A stretch of DNA of 64,000 nucleotides from Halomonas eurihalina. Lineage in GTDB: Bacteria > Pseudomonadota > Gammaproteobacteria > Pseudomonadales > Halomonadaceae. Of this stretch, positions 37,477 to 48,301 are shown in pieces. The DNA is taken from positions 1 through 64,000 of the forward strand of contig NZ_VTPU01000015.1 of NCBI RefSeq assembly GCF_008274785.1, in the 5' to 3' direction. The position numbers and the translations under genes were made by a program. A model generated the notes under the pieces. It was not told the origin of the DNA. It searched no databases and was given only the letters and a program-made list of their open reading frames with translations. Position 1 is the stretch's first letter, and each line of letters opens with the position of its first letter.

Positions 37477-38562
37477 TCAGAGGGCCTCGAACTGGGGCAG
37501 TACCGTTTCCTTGAGGAACTGTTGATAATGGCGTGGCTTGATGGTCACCGGGGCTTGATCCATTCGCCTGAGGGCCTCGGCAAGGCCGTCTTCATCGTCC
37601 GGCGCAACGAGAAAATCCGCCAGCTCATGAACAAGAATCTCGCGTGGGCCGCTCGGGCAGTCCGTGCTGATGACAGGGGTATGCAGCAGTAGAGACTCGA
37701 TCAGCACCCGCGGCAGGCCCTCGGCATCGGAGGTCAATACCATGGCCTTGGCATGTCGGATGAAGGGATAGGGATTGTGATGGTAGCCCAGCCAGACGAC
37801 ACGATCCTCGAGGCCGAGCGAGGCGATCTGGCGTCGAACCTCTTCCTCGTGTTCCGGCTTCCCCTTGCCCATGATGGCCAGCGGGGTCGTTATTCCACTT
37901 TTCGCATAGGCGCGCAGTAATCGATCATGGCGCTTGCGTGGTTCGATCGCCGCCACGCACAGCAAGTAGTCGCCCTCGGGAACGGGAGCGGGTTCGTCGG
38001 CCATGGCAACGAAGGGCTCCCGCTCGTAGGGGTTGTAGATAGGCACGATCTTCTCGGCCTCCAGCCCGACGACACCTTCGAGATTCTCTTTCACGCCCTG
38101 TGAGACGGCGATGACCTGACGGCCATGGTAGAAGCGACGGACCTTTTCGAAGGCTCGTTCACGCTGCCTAGGATCGCTAAACTTGGCTGACACATCCGAC
38201 TTGATCCAGAAGTAGAGATTGGGCAAATCGAGGTGCCGAGTGATCTTGTCGCAGGAACAGGAGATCACGACATCCGGCCGCCAGGGCACCAGGGCACGCC
38301 GTATCCGCGCGGCTTGCCACTTTTCGGTCAGCACGGTGCTGGTGGCCTTGGTGAAGCGGCTCACCACGGCCAGGTTCTCGACCTCGAGACCCTCGGGCAG
38401 GCGATGCTCAATACGCTCACGCAGGGTAAACACCTTGACCACGTGGCCGCGCTGGCGCAATTGATCGGCGGTGTAGAGAAGCGACTTCTGGGCGCCACCG
38501 CCGTAGAGGTCCTCGATAACGAAGGCAAAACGCTTGGGGGCTATAGTCGTCGATTGGCTCAT
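37477..38562 (-). CDS. glycosyltransferase family 4, island gene
   Basis: A 361-residue GT-B enzyme: FVIEDLYGGGAQKSLLYTADQL at the start, VAAIEPRKRHDRLLRAYAK (~200), and SDAEGLPRVLIESLLLHTPVISTDCPSGPREIL (~285, blocks EGLPRVLIE and PSGPREIL). The GAQK and CPSGPREIL features are typical of GT4 enzymes for LPS core or capsule. Donor unknown. It is divergent from the epimerase gene and probably belongs to the same island as the GT2 gene downstream of it. Confidence 0.82.
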   Translation of the reverse strand: MSQSTTIAPKRFAFVIEDLYGGGAQKSLLYTADQLRQRGHVVKVFTLRERIEHRLPEGLEVENLAVVSRFTKATSTVLTEKWQAARIRRALVPWRPDVVISCSCDKITRHLDLPNLYFWIKSDVSAKFSDPRQRERAFEKVRRFYHGRQVIAVSQGVKENLEGVVGLEAEKIVPIYNPYEREPFVAMADEPAPVPEGDYLLCVAAIEPRKRHDRLLRAYAKSGITTPLAIMGKGKPEHEEEVRRQIASLGLEDRVVWLGYHHNPYPFIRHAKAMVLTSDAEGLPRVLIESLLLHTPVISTDCPSGPREILVHELADFLVAPDDEDGLAEALRRMDQAPVTIKPRHYQQFLKETVLPQFEAL

Positions 38563-38768
38563 GGCGTGATTCCCGAAGGTGAGCGAATGCAGAGATCCAA
38601 GGGCAAGACCGCCGGGCCGAATCTACCCTGCATCTCGCTGGCGGCCGCTGATTGAACCACGAATTCTAGCATGCTCGGCCTGTAGCTGGTGCTGGGGTAC
38701 AATGTAGTTCCCCCGTGAGGACGCCAGAGACATCCGGGGAGAGCCAGCATGGGAGCGTACGTCATATC

Positions 38769-39773
38769 ATGAAACTACTGATCACGGGCATGGCCGGTTT
38801 CATCGGCCATGCCGTCGCCAAGCGTCTCGCCGCTAGACAGGAATACGATATCGTTGGCGTCGACAACCTCAGCGATTACTACGACGTATCACTCAAGCAG
38901 GCTCGCCTGGACGATCTGGCCGATGCGCAAAACATTCGGTTCGAGCGGCTCGATCTGGCCGATCGCGAGGCGGTAGCCGCACTGTTCGAGACGGAAGGCT
39001 TCGACCGGGTGATTCATCTGGCGGCACAGCCCGGGGTACGCTATTCGCTCGAGAACCCCCATGCCTATGCGGATGCCAACCTCGTGGGGCACCTCAATGT
39101 GCTGGAAGGCTGCCGCCATGGCCAAGTAAAGCACCTGGTCTATGCGTCATCCAGCTCAGTATATGGGGCCAACGACAAGACGCCATTTGCCACATCGGAC
39201 AACGTCGACCATCCCATCAGCCTCTACGCGGCTACCAAGAAAGCCAACGAGCTGATGGCGCATACCTACTCTCACCTCTACGATCTTCCCACCACAGGGC
39301 TGCGCTTCTTCACGGTATATGGCCCATGGGGGCGCCCCGACATGGCCATGTTCAAGTTCACTCGGGCCGTGCTGGCAGGCGAACCGATCCAAGTCTACAA
39401 CCATGGCGAGATGTTTCGGGACTTCACCTATATCGACGATATCGTCGAAGGCATCGTGCGTATTCTGGATGTCGTGCCCAATCGGGATGAGAAGACCGTA
39501 CCAGCCTCACCGGATACCAGCGACGCGCCTTACAGGCTCTACAACATCGGCCACGGCAGCCCGGTGGCCTTGATGGACTTCGTGCGAGCAGTAGAGTCAG
39601 CCACCGGCCGCGAGGCAATCTGTGACTTCCAGCCCATGCAGCCGGGCGACGTTCCTCGCACCTGGGCGGATACCGAAGCGTTGTTCGCGGCTACTGGCCA
39701 TCGCCCCCAGATCGGGGTGGAAGAAGGTGTCGCTCGCTTCGTCGAGTGGTATCGGGACTATTACGGGGTGTGA
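38769..39773 (+). CDS. NAD-dependent epimerase, UDP-glucuronate 4-epimerase-like
   Basis: A 334-residue extended SDR enzyme. It has LLITGMAGFIGHAVAKRLA (NAD site), GVDNLSDYYDVSLKQARL (~35, typical of UDP-GlcA 4-epimerases), HLAAQPGVRYSLENPHAYADAN (~85; block AAQPGVRYS), catalytic SLYAATKKANE (~158), and GLRFFTVYGPWGRPDMAMF. It should convert UDP-glucuronate to UDP-galacturonate for surface polysaccharide made with the adjacent glycosyltransferases. The ATG at 38769 follows a GGGAG placed eleven or so bases upstream. It is followed by two parS-like sites. Confidence 0.88.
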   Translation: MKLLITGMAGFIGHAVAKRLAARQEYDIVGVDNLSDYYDVSLKQARLDDLADAQNIRFERLDLADREAVAALFETEGFDRVIHLAAQPGVRYSLENPHAYADANLVGHLNVLEGCRHGQVKHLVYASSSSVYGANDKTPFATSDNVDHPISLYAATKKANELMAHTYSHLYDLPTTGLRFFTVYGPWGRPDMAMFKFTRAVLAGEPIQVYNHGEMFRDFTYIDDIVEGIVRILDVVPNRDEKTVPASPDTSDAPYRLYNIGHGSPVALMDFVRAVESATGREAICDFQPMQPGDVPRTWADTEALFAATGHRPQIGVEEGVARFVEWYRDYYGV

Positions 39774-39790
39774 GATTGGTTCCGCCCCGA

Positions 39791-39806
39791 TGTTTCACGT
39801 GGAACA
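39791..39806. promoter_or_regulatory. parS site 3 (one mismatch)
   Basis: TGTTTCACGTGGAACA: the right half has G instead of A at position 12. This mixed form combines the two known half-sites (TGTTTCAC and GTGGAACA), so ParB probably still binds. Confidence 0.85.
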
Positions 39807-39956
39807 ATGTGACATGCATCGCGCATGCTTCATTTCACGTTTCCTTTAGCCACTCTCCGCCGAGCAAGCTCCCCTCCCCTACTTTTCCGCTTCTGACATA
39901 TCGACTTTCCTGAGCTTGCCCATCCCCTTGCCCGGGTGGGCACAACACTCGCTTGG

Positions 39957-39985
39957 TTGTTTCACGTGCAACACGACTCTACACT
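39957..39985 (+). promoter_or_regulatory. possible gmhB promoter overlapping parS site 4
   Basis: TTGTTT (39957–39962), 17-bp spacer, TACACT (39980–39985). The −35 and spacer overlap parS site 4, so ParB spreading could affect gmhB. Confidence 0.4.
39958..39973. promoter_or_regulatory. parS site 4 (one mismatch)
   Basis: TGTTTCACGTGCAACA: C instead of A at position 12. It is 167 bases from site 3 and just before gmhB. It is weaker than the perfect sites by sequence. Confidence 0.75.
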
Positions 39986-40017
39986 GTCGACTCCCTTCAA
40001 GAGAGATCCAACAGCGC

Positions 40018-40578
40018 ATGTCCGCCAAACTCGTCATCCTCGATCGCGACGGCGTAATCAACCAGGATTCCGATGACTACGTAAAATCACTGGATGAGTG
40101 GATAGCCTACCCTGCTGCCATCGAGGCGATCGCCAGGCTTCATCGCGCTGGCTGGCAAGTCGCCGTGGCCACCAATCAATCCGGCATCGCCCGTGGGTAT
40201 TACGATGAAAACGTGCTGGCCGGCATGCATCAGCACATGCTTTCACTGGTGCATGCCGCTGGTGGCGAGCTGGCCCATATCGCGTACTGCCCGCATGGCC
40301 CGGACGATGACTGTCAGTGTCGCAAGCCGCTGCCAGGCATGCTGCACGAGATTCGCCAGGCCCTGGACTTGCCATCACTAGAGGGAAGCTGGATGGTCGG
40401 TGACAGCCTCAGAGACATCCAGGCAGGCGAAGCGGCAGGTTGCCATCAAGCCCTCGTATTGACTGGCAAGGGGGAACGTACCCTGGAAAAGCACCCTGAA
40501 ATCGCCACATCGAGTGTCGGCGTCTTCCCGGACCTGGCCGCCTTTGCAGACTGGCTACTCTCCCCTTCTTCGGCTTGA
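40018..40578 (+). CDS. gmhB: D-glycero-beta-D-manno-heptose 1,7-bisphosphate 7-phosphatase
   Basis: A 186-residue HAD phosphatase with the nucleophile motif LVILDRDGVINQDSDDYV at the start, ATNQSGIARGYYD (~55) and the zinc-binding run CPHGPDDDCQCRKPLPGM (~100). It removes the 7-phosphate in ADP-heptose synthesis, between the two steps done by HldE. It lies between glyQS and gyrB, as in many gammaproteobacteria, although an island now separates it from glyS. The start is the ATG after a weak GAGAGA. Confidence 0.94.
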   Translation: MSAKLVILDRDGVINQDSDDYVKSLDEWIAYPAAIEAIARLHRAGWQVAVATNQSGIARGYYDENVLAGMHQHMLSLVHAAGGELAHIAYCPHGPDDDCQCRKPLPGMLHEIRQALDLPSLEGSWMVGDSLRDIQAGEAAGCHQALVLTGKGERTLEKHPEIATSSVGVFPDLAAFADWLLSPSSA

Positions 40579-40648
40579 AGCCATCTCTCTTTGCAGTTCC
40601 CTACACGACCGCACAGGAACAGCGTCTCTCCCTCATTGCCCATCACGA

Positions 40649-40664
40649 TGTTTCACGTGAAACA
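40649..40664. promoter_or_regulatory. parS site 5 (perfect)
   Basis: TGTTTCACGTGAAACA within a 22-bp palindrome (40646–40667), between gmhB and the shared terminator. Confidence 0.95.
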
Positions 40665-40691
40665 TCGAACATGATAAAGGGCGATAGAAAC

Positions 40692-40729
40692 GAAAAGGGC
40701 TGCATCGGTACTCCGATGCAGCCCTTTTC
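40692..40729. terminator. bidirectional terminator between gmhB and gyrB
   Basis: A 17-pair perfect stem (GAAAAGGGCTGCATCGG with its complement) and a TACT loop. AAAA on the left and TTTT on the right of the stem give a T-run in both directions, so it can end gmhB (rightward) and gyrB (leftward). It sits between parS sites 5 and 6. Confidence 0.9.
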
Positions 40730-40745
40730 AGCGACTCAATAGCAA

Positions 40746-40761
40746 TGTTTCACGTGAAACA
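40746..40761. promoter_or_regulatory. parS site 6 (perfect)
   Basis: TGTTTCACGTGAAACA, 16 bases past the gyrB stop and 97 bases from site 5. Confidence 0.95.
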
Positions 40762-40777
40762 TTCAAGCGATGCGTGG

Positions 40778-43201
<2,424 letters not shown>

Positions 43202-43209
43202 CTACTCCA

Positions 43210-44325
43210 TCATGAAGTCTGTCTGTCCATTGGCAGCAGCTGCCCCTGCCCCGCCTCGGTATGTTTCACGTGAAACATCGACACTGGTGTGTCCACATCC
43301 CACGAGCCCGTCAAGGCATTCGGATCGACACTGGTAATAAACGCCTGGCAGCGCATATGCGTCAGCCATTCGCAGAAGACCCGTCGGTGATCGCCATCCA
43401 GCTCGGCCGGCAAGTCATCGATCAGGTAGACGCAGGAGCGCCCTGTGAGACGTTCCAGCAACCGCCCCTGGGCCAGCTTGAGCGCACTGACCACCAGCTT
43501 CTGCTGGCCTCTCGACAGGATTTCGATCGCCGGCCGACGGCCCAGACGAATCCCTAGATCCGCTCGCTGAGGTCCCTGTTGAGTAAACCCCATCTGCTGA
43601 TCGGTCTCCCTGCTCTGCTCGAGGACATCGGCCAGCTGTCGCTTTCGATCCCAGCCCCGGGTATAACGCAACTCGAGCCCGGGCAAGGCAATCAGTCCTT
43701 CCAGGGTTTCCTGGAACACGGGCAGAAACGCATCCATCCAGGCCCGGCGCAAATCATCCAGCCGTACGCCCCAATGGGCCAATTCCCGTTCCCAGGCACC
43801 CATTGACGCATCGGACATTCTACCATGTCTGAGGAGAGCATTCCGATGCTTCAACGCCCTTCGGAAACGCTTCCAGGCATCGAGGAAATCATGTTTCACG
43901 TGAAACACTCCCCAGTCGAGGAACTCTCGGCGCCCCGCTGGAGAGCCTTCCAGAAGTCGAAAGGCATCCGGGTTGATCAGTTGCAGCGGCAGGGTCTCCA
44001 CCAACTGCGACACACGGCTCACCCTCTCCCCTGACAGGCGCATTTCCAGTTCATCGCTGTCGCGGCGGCGACGCACACCAATAGGCAGGGGTGGCTCCCC
44101 CGACAACCGGCCATGCAAGGTCACGCCATCCTCTTCATGGGCGATGGCATGGCGTAACTGCCGCGTACGGAAGGAGCGCCCCATGCCCAGGACATGGATC
44201 CCCTCCAGCAAGCTGGTCTTGCCGGTACCGTTATCGCCGATGAAGAGATTGATCCGGGGGCCGGGAGACAACTCCAGGGCCTGGAGATTCCGCAGGCCCT
44301 GGAAAGCGAGACGATCGAGAGGCAT
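43210..44325 (-). CDS. recF: DNA replication/repair protein RecF
   Basis: A 371-residue SMC-like ATPase: LFIGDNGTGKTSLLEGI (Walker A, ~27), the signature ILSRGQQKLVVSALKLAQ (~280), and CVYLIDDLPAELD (Walker B, ~310). It loads RecA at gaps with RecO and RecR. The start at 44325 (MPLDRLAFQG) matches the family. Two parS sites lie inside, both read as (M/V)FHVKH in this frame: one in the conserved DWGVFHV block at ~residue 145–150, the other in a non-conserved C-terminal extension (~355). Confidence 0.95.
   Translation of the reverse strand: MPLDRLAFQGLRNLQALELSPGPRINLFIGDNGTGKTSLLEGIHVLGMGRSFRTRQLRHAIAHEEDGVTLHGRLSGEPPLPIGVRRRRDSDELEMRLSGERVSRVSQLVETLPLQLINPDAFRLLEGSPAGRREFLDWGVFHVKHDFLDAWKRFRRALKHRNALLRHGRMSDASMGAWERELAHWGVRLDDLRRAWMDAFLPVFQETLEGLIALPGLELRYTRGWDRKRQLADVLEQSRETDQQMGFTQQGPQRADLGIRLGRRPAIEILSRGQQKLVVSALKLAQGRLLERLTGRSCVYLIDDLPAELDGDHRRVFCEWLTHMRCQAFITSVDPNALTGSWDVDTPVSMFHVKHTEAGQGQLLPMDRQTS
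43262..43277. promoter_or_regulatory. parS site 7 (perfect, inside recF 3' end)
   Basis: TGTTTCACGTGAAACA within the recF coding sequence, read as MFHVKH in the C-terminal tail. Confidence 0.93.
43892..43907. promoter_or_regulatory. parS site 8 (perfect, inside recF)
   Basis: TGTTTCACGTGAAACA within recF, encoding VFHVKH of the DWGVFHVKH block. It is 630 bases from site 7 and the one nearest to the origin, about 3.3 kb away. Confidence 0.93.
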
Positions 44326-44393
44326 CGAGGGAAAGGATCCTATTGCCGATGCCCACGGAAGGGACATCGGCACGGGAAAAATCGAAGGTCGTC

Positions 44394-45497
44394 TTAGAGG
44401 CGCATCGGCATGACGACATAGAGCGCATCGCCACCGCCCGGCTCCTCGAGCAGAGCACTGCTGTTGGGATCGGCCAGGGTCAGCTGCACGCGATCCTCGT
44501 CCAGCACACTGAGCACATCGACCAGATAGCCGACATTGAAGCCGATCTCCATGGCCGGCCCGGTGTATTCGACGCCGACGTTCTCCTCGGCCTCCTCCTG
44601 CTCGGGGTTGTTGGCCATGACGCGCAGGTTGCCTTCCTCGAGGTTGAGGCGCACGCCGCGATACTTCTCGTTGGAGAGGATCGCGGTACGCGACAACACT
44701 TGGCGGAGTTCCGTCCGTTCGGCGATGAGGACCTTGTCTCCCCCCTTGGGCACCACGCGCTCGTAATCGGGAAACTTGCCGTCCACCAGCTTGGAGGTGA
44801 AGGTGAAATCCCCAGTGTGGGCACGGATATGCGTTGAGCCCAATGTCAGGCTCACCGGGTCCTCGCCGTCATCGAGCAGACGAACGAGCTCCATGATTCC
44901 CTTGCGCGGCACGATCAGCTTCTGGGAGGGCTCGACCTGCACCTCGGCGGAACGCGATGCCACTGCCAGGCGATGGCCATCGGTGGCCACGGTCCGCACC
45001 AGATTGGTACCGAACTCCAGCAGCATGCCGTTGAGGTAATAGCGAACATCCTGCTGCGCCATAGCAAAGGACGTCGCATCGATGAGGCGCTTCAAGGTTC
45101 CGCGCGGCAGGCTCAGCTCGACGCTGCTCTGGCCATCCTCGATATTGGGGAACTCGGCCACCGGCAGGGTCGAAAGCGTGAACCGCGAACGCCCGCTGCG
45201 CAGGACTGCCCGGTTATCCTCCAGGGCAAGTTGAATCTCGGCCTGGTCCGGCAGCGACTTGCAGATGTCCATCAGCTTGCGCGCCGGCACGGTGGCCGCC
45301 CCTGCCTCGTCTACCTGGCTGGCCACGGTGCGACCGATCAGCTCGACTTCCAGATCGGTGCCGGTCAACGACACCTGATCCTGCTCGACCTGGATCAAGA
45401 CGTTCGACAGCACCGGCAGGGTCTGACGCCGCTCCACCACGCCGGCGACCAACGTCAGCGGGCGCAGCAGCGCTTCTCGGGAAATGGAAAATTTCAT
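44394..45497 (-). CDS. dnaN: DNA polymerase III beta subunit (sliding clamp)
   Basis: A 367-residue clamp, the standard length, with three repeated domains: MKFSISREALLRPL at the start, TVPARKLMDICKSLP (~67), VRYYLNGMLLEF (~155), and the C-terminal ALYVVMPMRL (the MPMRL end is universal). It lies 75 bases after dnaA and 68 bases before recF, so the four genes are likely one unit. Confidence 0.98.
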   Translation of the reverse strand: MKFSISREALLRPLTLVAGVVERRQTLPVLSNVLIQVEQDQVSLTGTDLEVELIGRTVASQVDEAGAATVPARKLMDICKSLPDQAEIQLALEDNRAVLRSGRSRFTLSTLPVAEFPNIEDGQSSVELSLPRGTLKRLIDATSFAMAQQDVRYYLNGMLLEFGTNLVRTVATDGHRLAVASRSAEVQVEPSQKLIVPRKGIMELVRLLDDGEDPVSLTLGSTHIRAHTGDFTFTSKLVDGKFPDYERVVPKGGDKVLIAERTELRQVLSRTAILSNEKYRGVRLNLEEGNLRVMANNPEQEEAEENVGVEYTGPAMEIGFNVGYLVDVLSVLDEDRVQLTLADPNSSALLEEPGGGDALYVVMPMRL

Positions 45498-45572
45498 GTC
45501 GACTCCACTTCTTGTCCTGGAGGGATTGTAGGCCGGCGAGCCGACCGGTCGATCGATTCATGCATGGTGAAC

Positions 45573-47036
45573 TCAACTCGTCAGCAGACGTAGCAGGTTC
45601 TTGTAATCTTCGCGAATATCCGCGCTTTCATCCTGTAACGCCTGCACCTTGCGGCATGCATGCAATACCGTGGTGTGATCCCGGCCGCCAAAGGCATCAC
45701 CGATTTCGGGAAGACTGTGATTGGTCAGTTCCTTGGCCAGCGCCATAGCAACCTGACGTGGCCGAGCCACGGAGCGCGAACGGCGCTTGGACAATAGATC
45801 CGCCAGCTTGATCTTGTAGTACTCGGCCACCGTACGCTGAATGTTATCCACGCCAACCTGCTTGTCCTGCAGGGCCAGCAGATCCTTGAGCGACTCGCGG
45901 ATGAAGTCCTGAGTGATGGTCTTGCCCATGAAATGAGAATCGGCAATGACCTTCTTCAACGCCCCCTCGAGCTCGCGCACGTTGGAGCGGATCTTCTGGG
46001 CGATGAAGAAGGCCGCGTCGTGCGGCAGATTGACCTTGGCCTGGTCGGCCTTCTTCATCAGGATCGCGACCCGGGTCTCGAGCTCCGGCGGCTCGATCGC
46101 CACGGTCAGCCCCCAACCGAAGCGCGACTTGAGACGCTCCTCTACCCCACTGATTTCCTTGGGATAACGGTCCGATGTCAGGATCATCTGCTGACCGCCT
46201 TCGAGCAAGGCATTGAAGGTATGGAAGAACTCTTCCTGGGAGCGCTCCTTGCCGGCGAAGAACTGGATATCATCGATCAGCAAAGCGTCGACACTGCGAT
46301 AGAAGCGCTTGAAGTCATTGATGGCGTTGAGCTGCAGCGCCTTGACCATGTCGGCGACGAAGCGCTCGGAGTGCAGATACACCACCCGTGCATTCTCGCG
46401 CCGTGCATCCAGGGCATTGCCGACGGCATGCATCAGGTGGGTCTTGCCCAGGCCGACGCCGCCATAGAGAAACAGCGGGTTGTAGGCGCCGCCGGGATTC
46501 TCGGAAACCTGTCGCGACGCAGCCCGCGCCAACTGGTTCGACTTGCCCTCGACAAAGGTCTCGAAGGTGAAGTTATGGTTCAGTCCACTGTTGTGCTTGA
46601 GACTGCCCTCGACCTGGACCTGACGCTCGCCCGTGGGGCGACGCGGCGCCTCACCTTCCTCTCGCAGTTGATCGATTTCGGATTCATCCGCCACATCGCC
46701 CCGCGGAGGGGTATGAACGGCGGGCGAGCGAGGCGCCGCAGACACCGGATCACCAAGTTCACGCGGCTGGGGAGCGGGAGCCGCTCGGCGGCTGCCCACG
46801 GTCAGTACCACCTTGGGCGGCTTGGCAGGGGCCAACTCGCGCATCAGTTCACTGATACGCTTGGCATACTTGTCGCTGACCCAATCACGCACGAACCGGT
46901 TGGGCGCCAGCAGGCGCAACTGGTTGGACTCTCCCTCTTCTTCCGCCTGCAATGGGCGAATCCAGGTGTTGAACTGCTGAGAGCTCAATTCATCCTGCAG
47001 GGTAGCCAGACACTGTTGCCAGAGAGCAAGCGACAC
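45573..47036 (-). CDS. dnaA: chromosomal replication initiator DnaA
   Basis: A 487-residue AAA+ protein. Domain [27 protein letters not shown]. Domain II is a variable linker (residues ~85–150). Domain III has Walker [17 protein letters not shown] (~190) and Walker [14 protein letters not shown] (~250). Domain IV has the DnaA signature [15 protein letters not shown] (~455) that reads the 9-mer boxes. It faces the origin and is autoregulated if the box over its −35 is used. Confidence 0.98.
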   Translation of the reverse strand: MSLALWQQCLATLQDELSSQQFNTWIRPLQAEEEGESNQLRLLAPNRFVRDWVSDKYAKRISELMRELAPAKPPKVVLTVGSRRAAPAPQPRELGDPVSAAPRSPAVHTPPRGDVADESEIDQLREEGEAPRRPTGERQVQVEGSLKHNSGLNHNFTFETFVEGKSNQLARAASRQVSENPGGAYNPLFLYGGVGLGKTHLMHAVGNALDARRENARVVYLHSERFVADMVKALQLNAINDFKRFYRSVDALLIDDIQFFAGKERSQEEFFHTFNALLEGGQQMILTSDRYPKEISGVEERLKSRFGWGLTVAIEPPELETRVAILMKKADQAKVNLPHDAAFFIAQKIRSNVRELEGALKKVIADSHFMGKTITQDFIRESLKDLLALQDKQVGVDNIQRTVAEYYKIKLADLLSKRRSRSVARPRQVAMALAKELTNHSLPEIGDAFGGRDHTTVLHACRKVQALQDESADIREDYKNLLRLLTS

Positions 47037-47072
47037 GCGACCTCACCATCGTAGATTCAAGAACGACCGCAC

Positions 47073-47101
47073 ATTGTATCGCCCAAGCCTCTGGTTATCC
47101 A
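47073..47101 (-). promoter_or_regulatory. dnaA promoter overlapping a DnaA box
   Basis: On the minus strand TGGATA (47096–47101), 17-bp spacer, TACAAT (47073–47078). The −35 lies inside the perfect DnaA box at 47095–47103, which would let DnaA repress its own gene. Confidence 0.6.
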
Positions 47102-47423
47102 CATGAAGTCGCACTTCAATGAGCTTTGTGGAAAACCCTGTCCTAAAGGCCGGGAAATGACCGGGAGCAATATGGTGATCACCTGGCGTTGTGGACAAGG
47201 TTCACTTCCATGCAATGGATACTCACAGTGGATACACTGCCATCCCAAAGGATGTCCACACCAGAATTATGAATATATCCCATTGTTTTTTATGGTGTAT
47301 GTCCACTTATCCACAAATTAACTCCCCAACTATAATAACAGCTATATCAAACTATGTTTTTAATTAGTAATAATTCTGGCACCAATACGCCCGGACATCG
47401 CCGACTCTAGGCAAACAGGGCAA

Positions 47424-47452
47424 TTGCACCGAGGCCGTGAAATCACTACAAT
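47424..47452 (+). promoter_or_regulatory. rpmH promoter
   Basis: TTGCAC (47424–47429), 17-bp spacer, TACAAT (47447–47452), about 100 bases before rpmH. The leader holds a small hairpin (GGTTTCC with GGAAACC near 47480–47497). Confidence 0.75.
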
Positions 47453-47550
47453 GCCCGGTCTTGAGCCGAATCCCCCGGGTTTCCAACGGAAACCGGGCGC
47501 CTCTGAAAAGTTATCGATCCGTTCCAAAAACCACGTGGGAATAATTAGTT

Positions 47551-47685
47551 ATGAAACGCACCTTCCAGCCCAGCGTCCTCAAGCGCAAGCGCGCACACGG
47601 TTTCCGTGCTCGCATGGCCACCAAGAATGGACGTGCTGTCCTGGCGCGTCGTCGCGCCAAGGGCCGCAAGCGTCTGAGCGCCTGA
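47551..47685 (+). CDS. rpmH: 50S ribosomal protein L34
   Basis: A 44-residue, very basic protein with the universal L34 sequence: [20 protein letters not shown] at the start, then [19 protein letters not shown] and the end KRLSA. It is always next to rnpA near the origin. It is shorter than many gene-calling cut-offs. Confidence 0.98.
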   Translation: MKRTFQPSVLKRKRAHGFRARMATKNGRAVLARRRAKGRKRLSA

Positions 47686-47695
47686 ACACAAACGC

Positions 47696-48094
47696 GTGTC
47701 CTATCAGGGCTTTCCTCGGCGGCTACGCCTACTGACCGCCGAGGATTATCGACGTGTCTTCGATACGGCGGCTTTCAAGCTTCACGGCAAGGGGTTGATG
47801 GCCCTGGCCTCGCCCAATGAGTTGGGTCACCCTCGTCTCGGCCTGATCTTCAGCAAGAAGAACGTCCGCCGAGCCGTTGACCGTAATCGCCTCAAGCGAA
47901 TCACGCGCGAATCCATTCGGCTTCGCCAGCATCGACTCCCCGCCGTGGACATCGTATTGCTCGCCCGGCGTGGAGTACAGGAGCTGGACAATGAAGTTGT
48001 CCACCGCCAATTACATGGCATGTGGCGACGTCTGGAGCGCGAAGCGCAGAAAGCCTCGGAGCGCTCCACTACCGCCTCGACAGATCGTCGATGA
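47696..48094 (+). CDS. rnpA: ribonuclease P protein component
   Basis: A 132-residue basic protein. It begins with a GTG start ten bases after rpmH. Conserved parts are RLLTAEDYRRVFD, the RNA-binding RNR motif in RRAVDRNRLKRITRESIRL (~58), and DIVLLARRGV (~85). It assists the RNase P RNA in maturing tRNA 5' ends; the RNA gene is not in this window. The C-terminal ~25 residues are variable. Confidence 0.95.
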   Translation: MSYQGFPRRLRLLTAEDYRRVFDTAAFKLHGKGLMALASPNELGHPRLGLIFSKKNVRRAVDRNRLKRITRESIRLRQHRLPAVDIVLLARRGVQELDNEVVHRQLHGMWRRLEREAQKASERSTTASTDRR

Positions 48095-48301
48095 CCGGTC
48101 CAGCGTACCGTTGCCGCCGTCATCGCTCGGAGTTCGGATGAGCCTGTTTCCGCCACTCGTCGCGAAGCTTGACGCCGCCCCCCCGAAAGCGGACGCTCCG
48201 CTGATGAAAGCCAGCCTGCCGATGGCAGGCTTTCGCGTATGTCGGGTGTGCGACTCACGCTGCGCCATCGGAATGTTCACCACCCATTGGGCAGACCCCT
48301 C
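48095..48301. other. rnpA–yidC gap without recognisable yidD
   Basis: In most relatives yidD overlaps the rnpA end here. I read all three forward frames and find no FYPxCSxYA motif or full-length frame. The gap holds a hairpin AGCCTGCC–GAT–GGCAGGCT (48213–48231) followed only by TTTCG, perhaps a weak attenuator ahead of yidC. Confidence 0.6.

Larger units (their letters stand above)
47037..47550. other. replication origin oriC
   Basis: This 514-base gap between divergent dnaA and rpmH carries perfect DnaA boxes TTATCCACA at 47095–47103 and 47307–47315, one-mismatch boxes at 47127–47135 and 47190–47198 (reverse), and weaker ones at 47227–47235 and 47252–47260. Two AT-rich stretches (about 47264–47300 and 47316–47384) flank the right-hand perfect box and are the likely unwinding region. 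The dnaA promoter is at the left and the rpmH promoter at the right. The layout matches the Pseudomonas dnaA–rpmH origin. Confidence 0.92.

Noticed and set aside
47525-47545. CCACGTGG before rpmH as a ninth parS
   Set aside because: Only the central bases fit; too many mismatches in the outer half-sites.
48095-48301. A shifted yidD pseudogene
   Set aside because: Cys-containing stretches appear (CRVCDSRC), but no FYPxCS motif and the gap is shorter than yidD.
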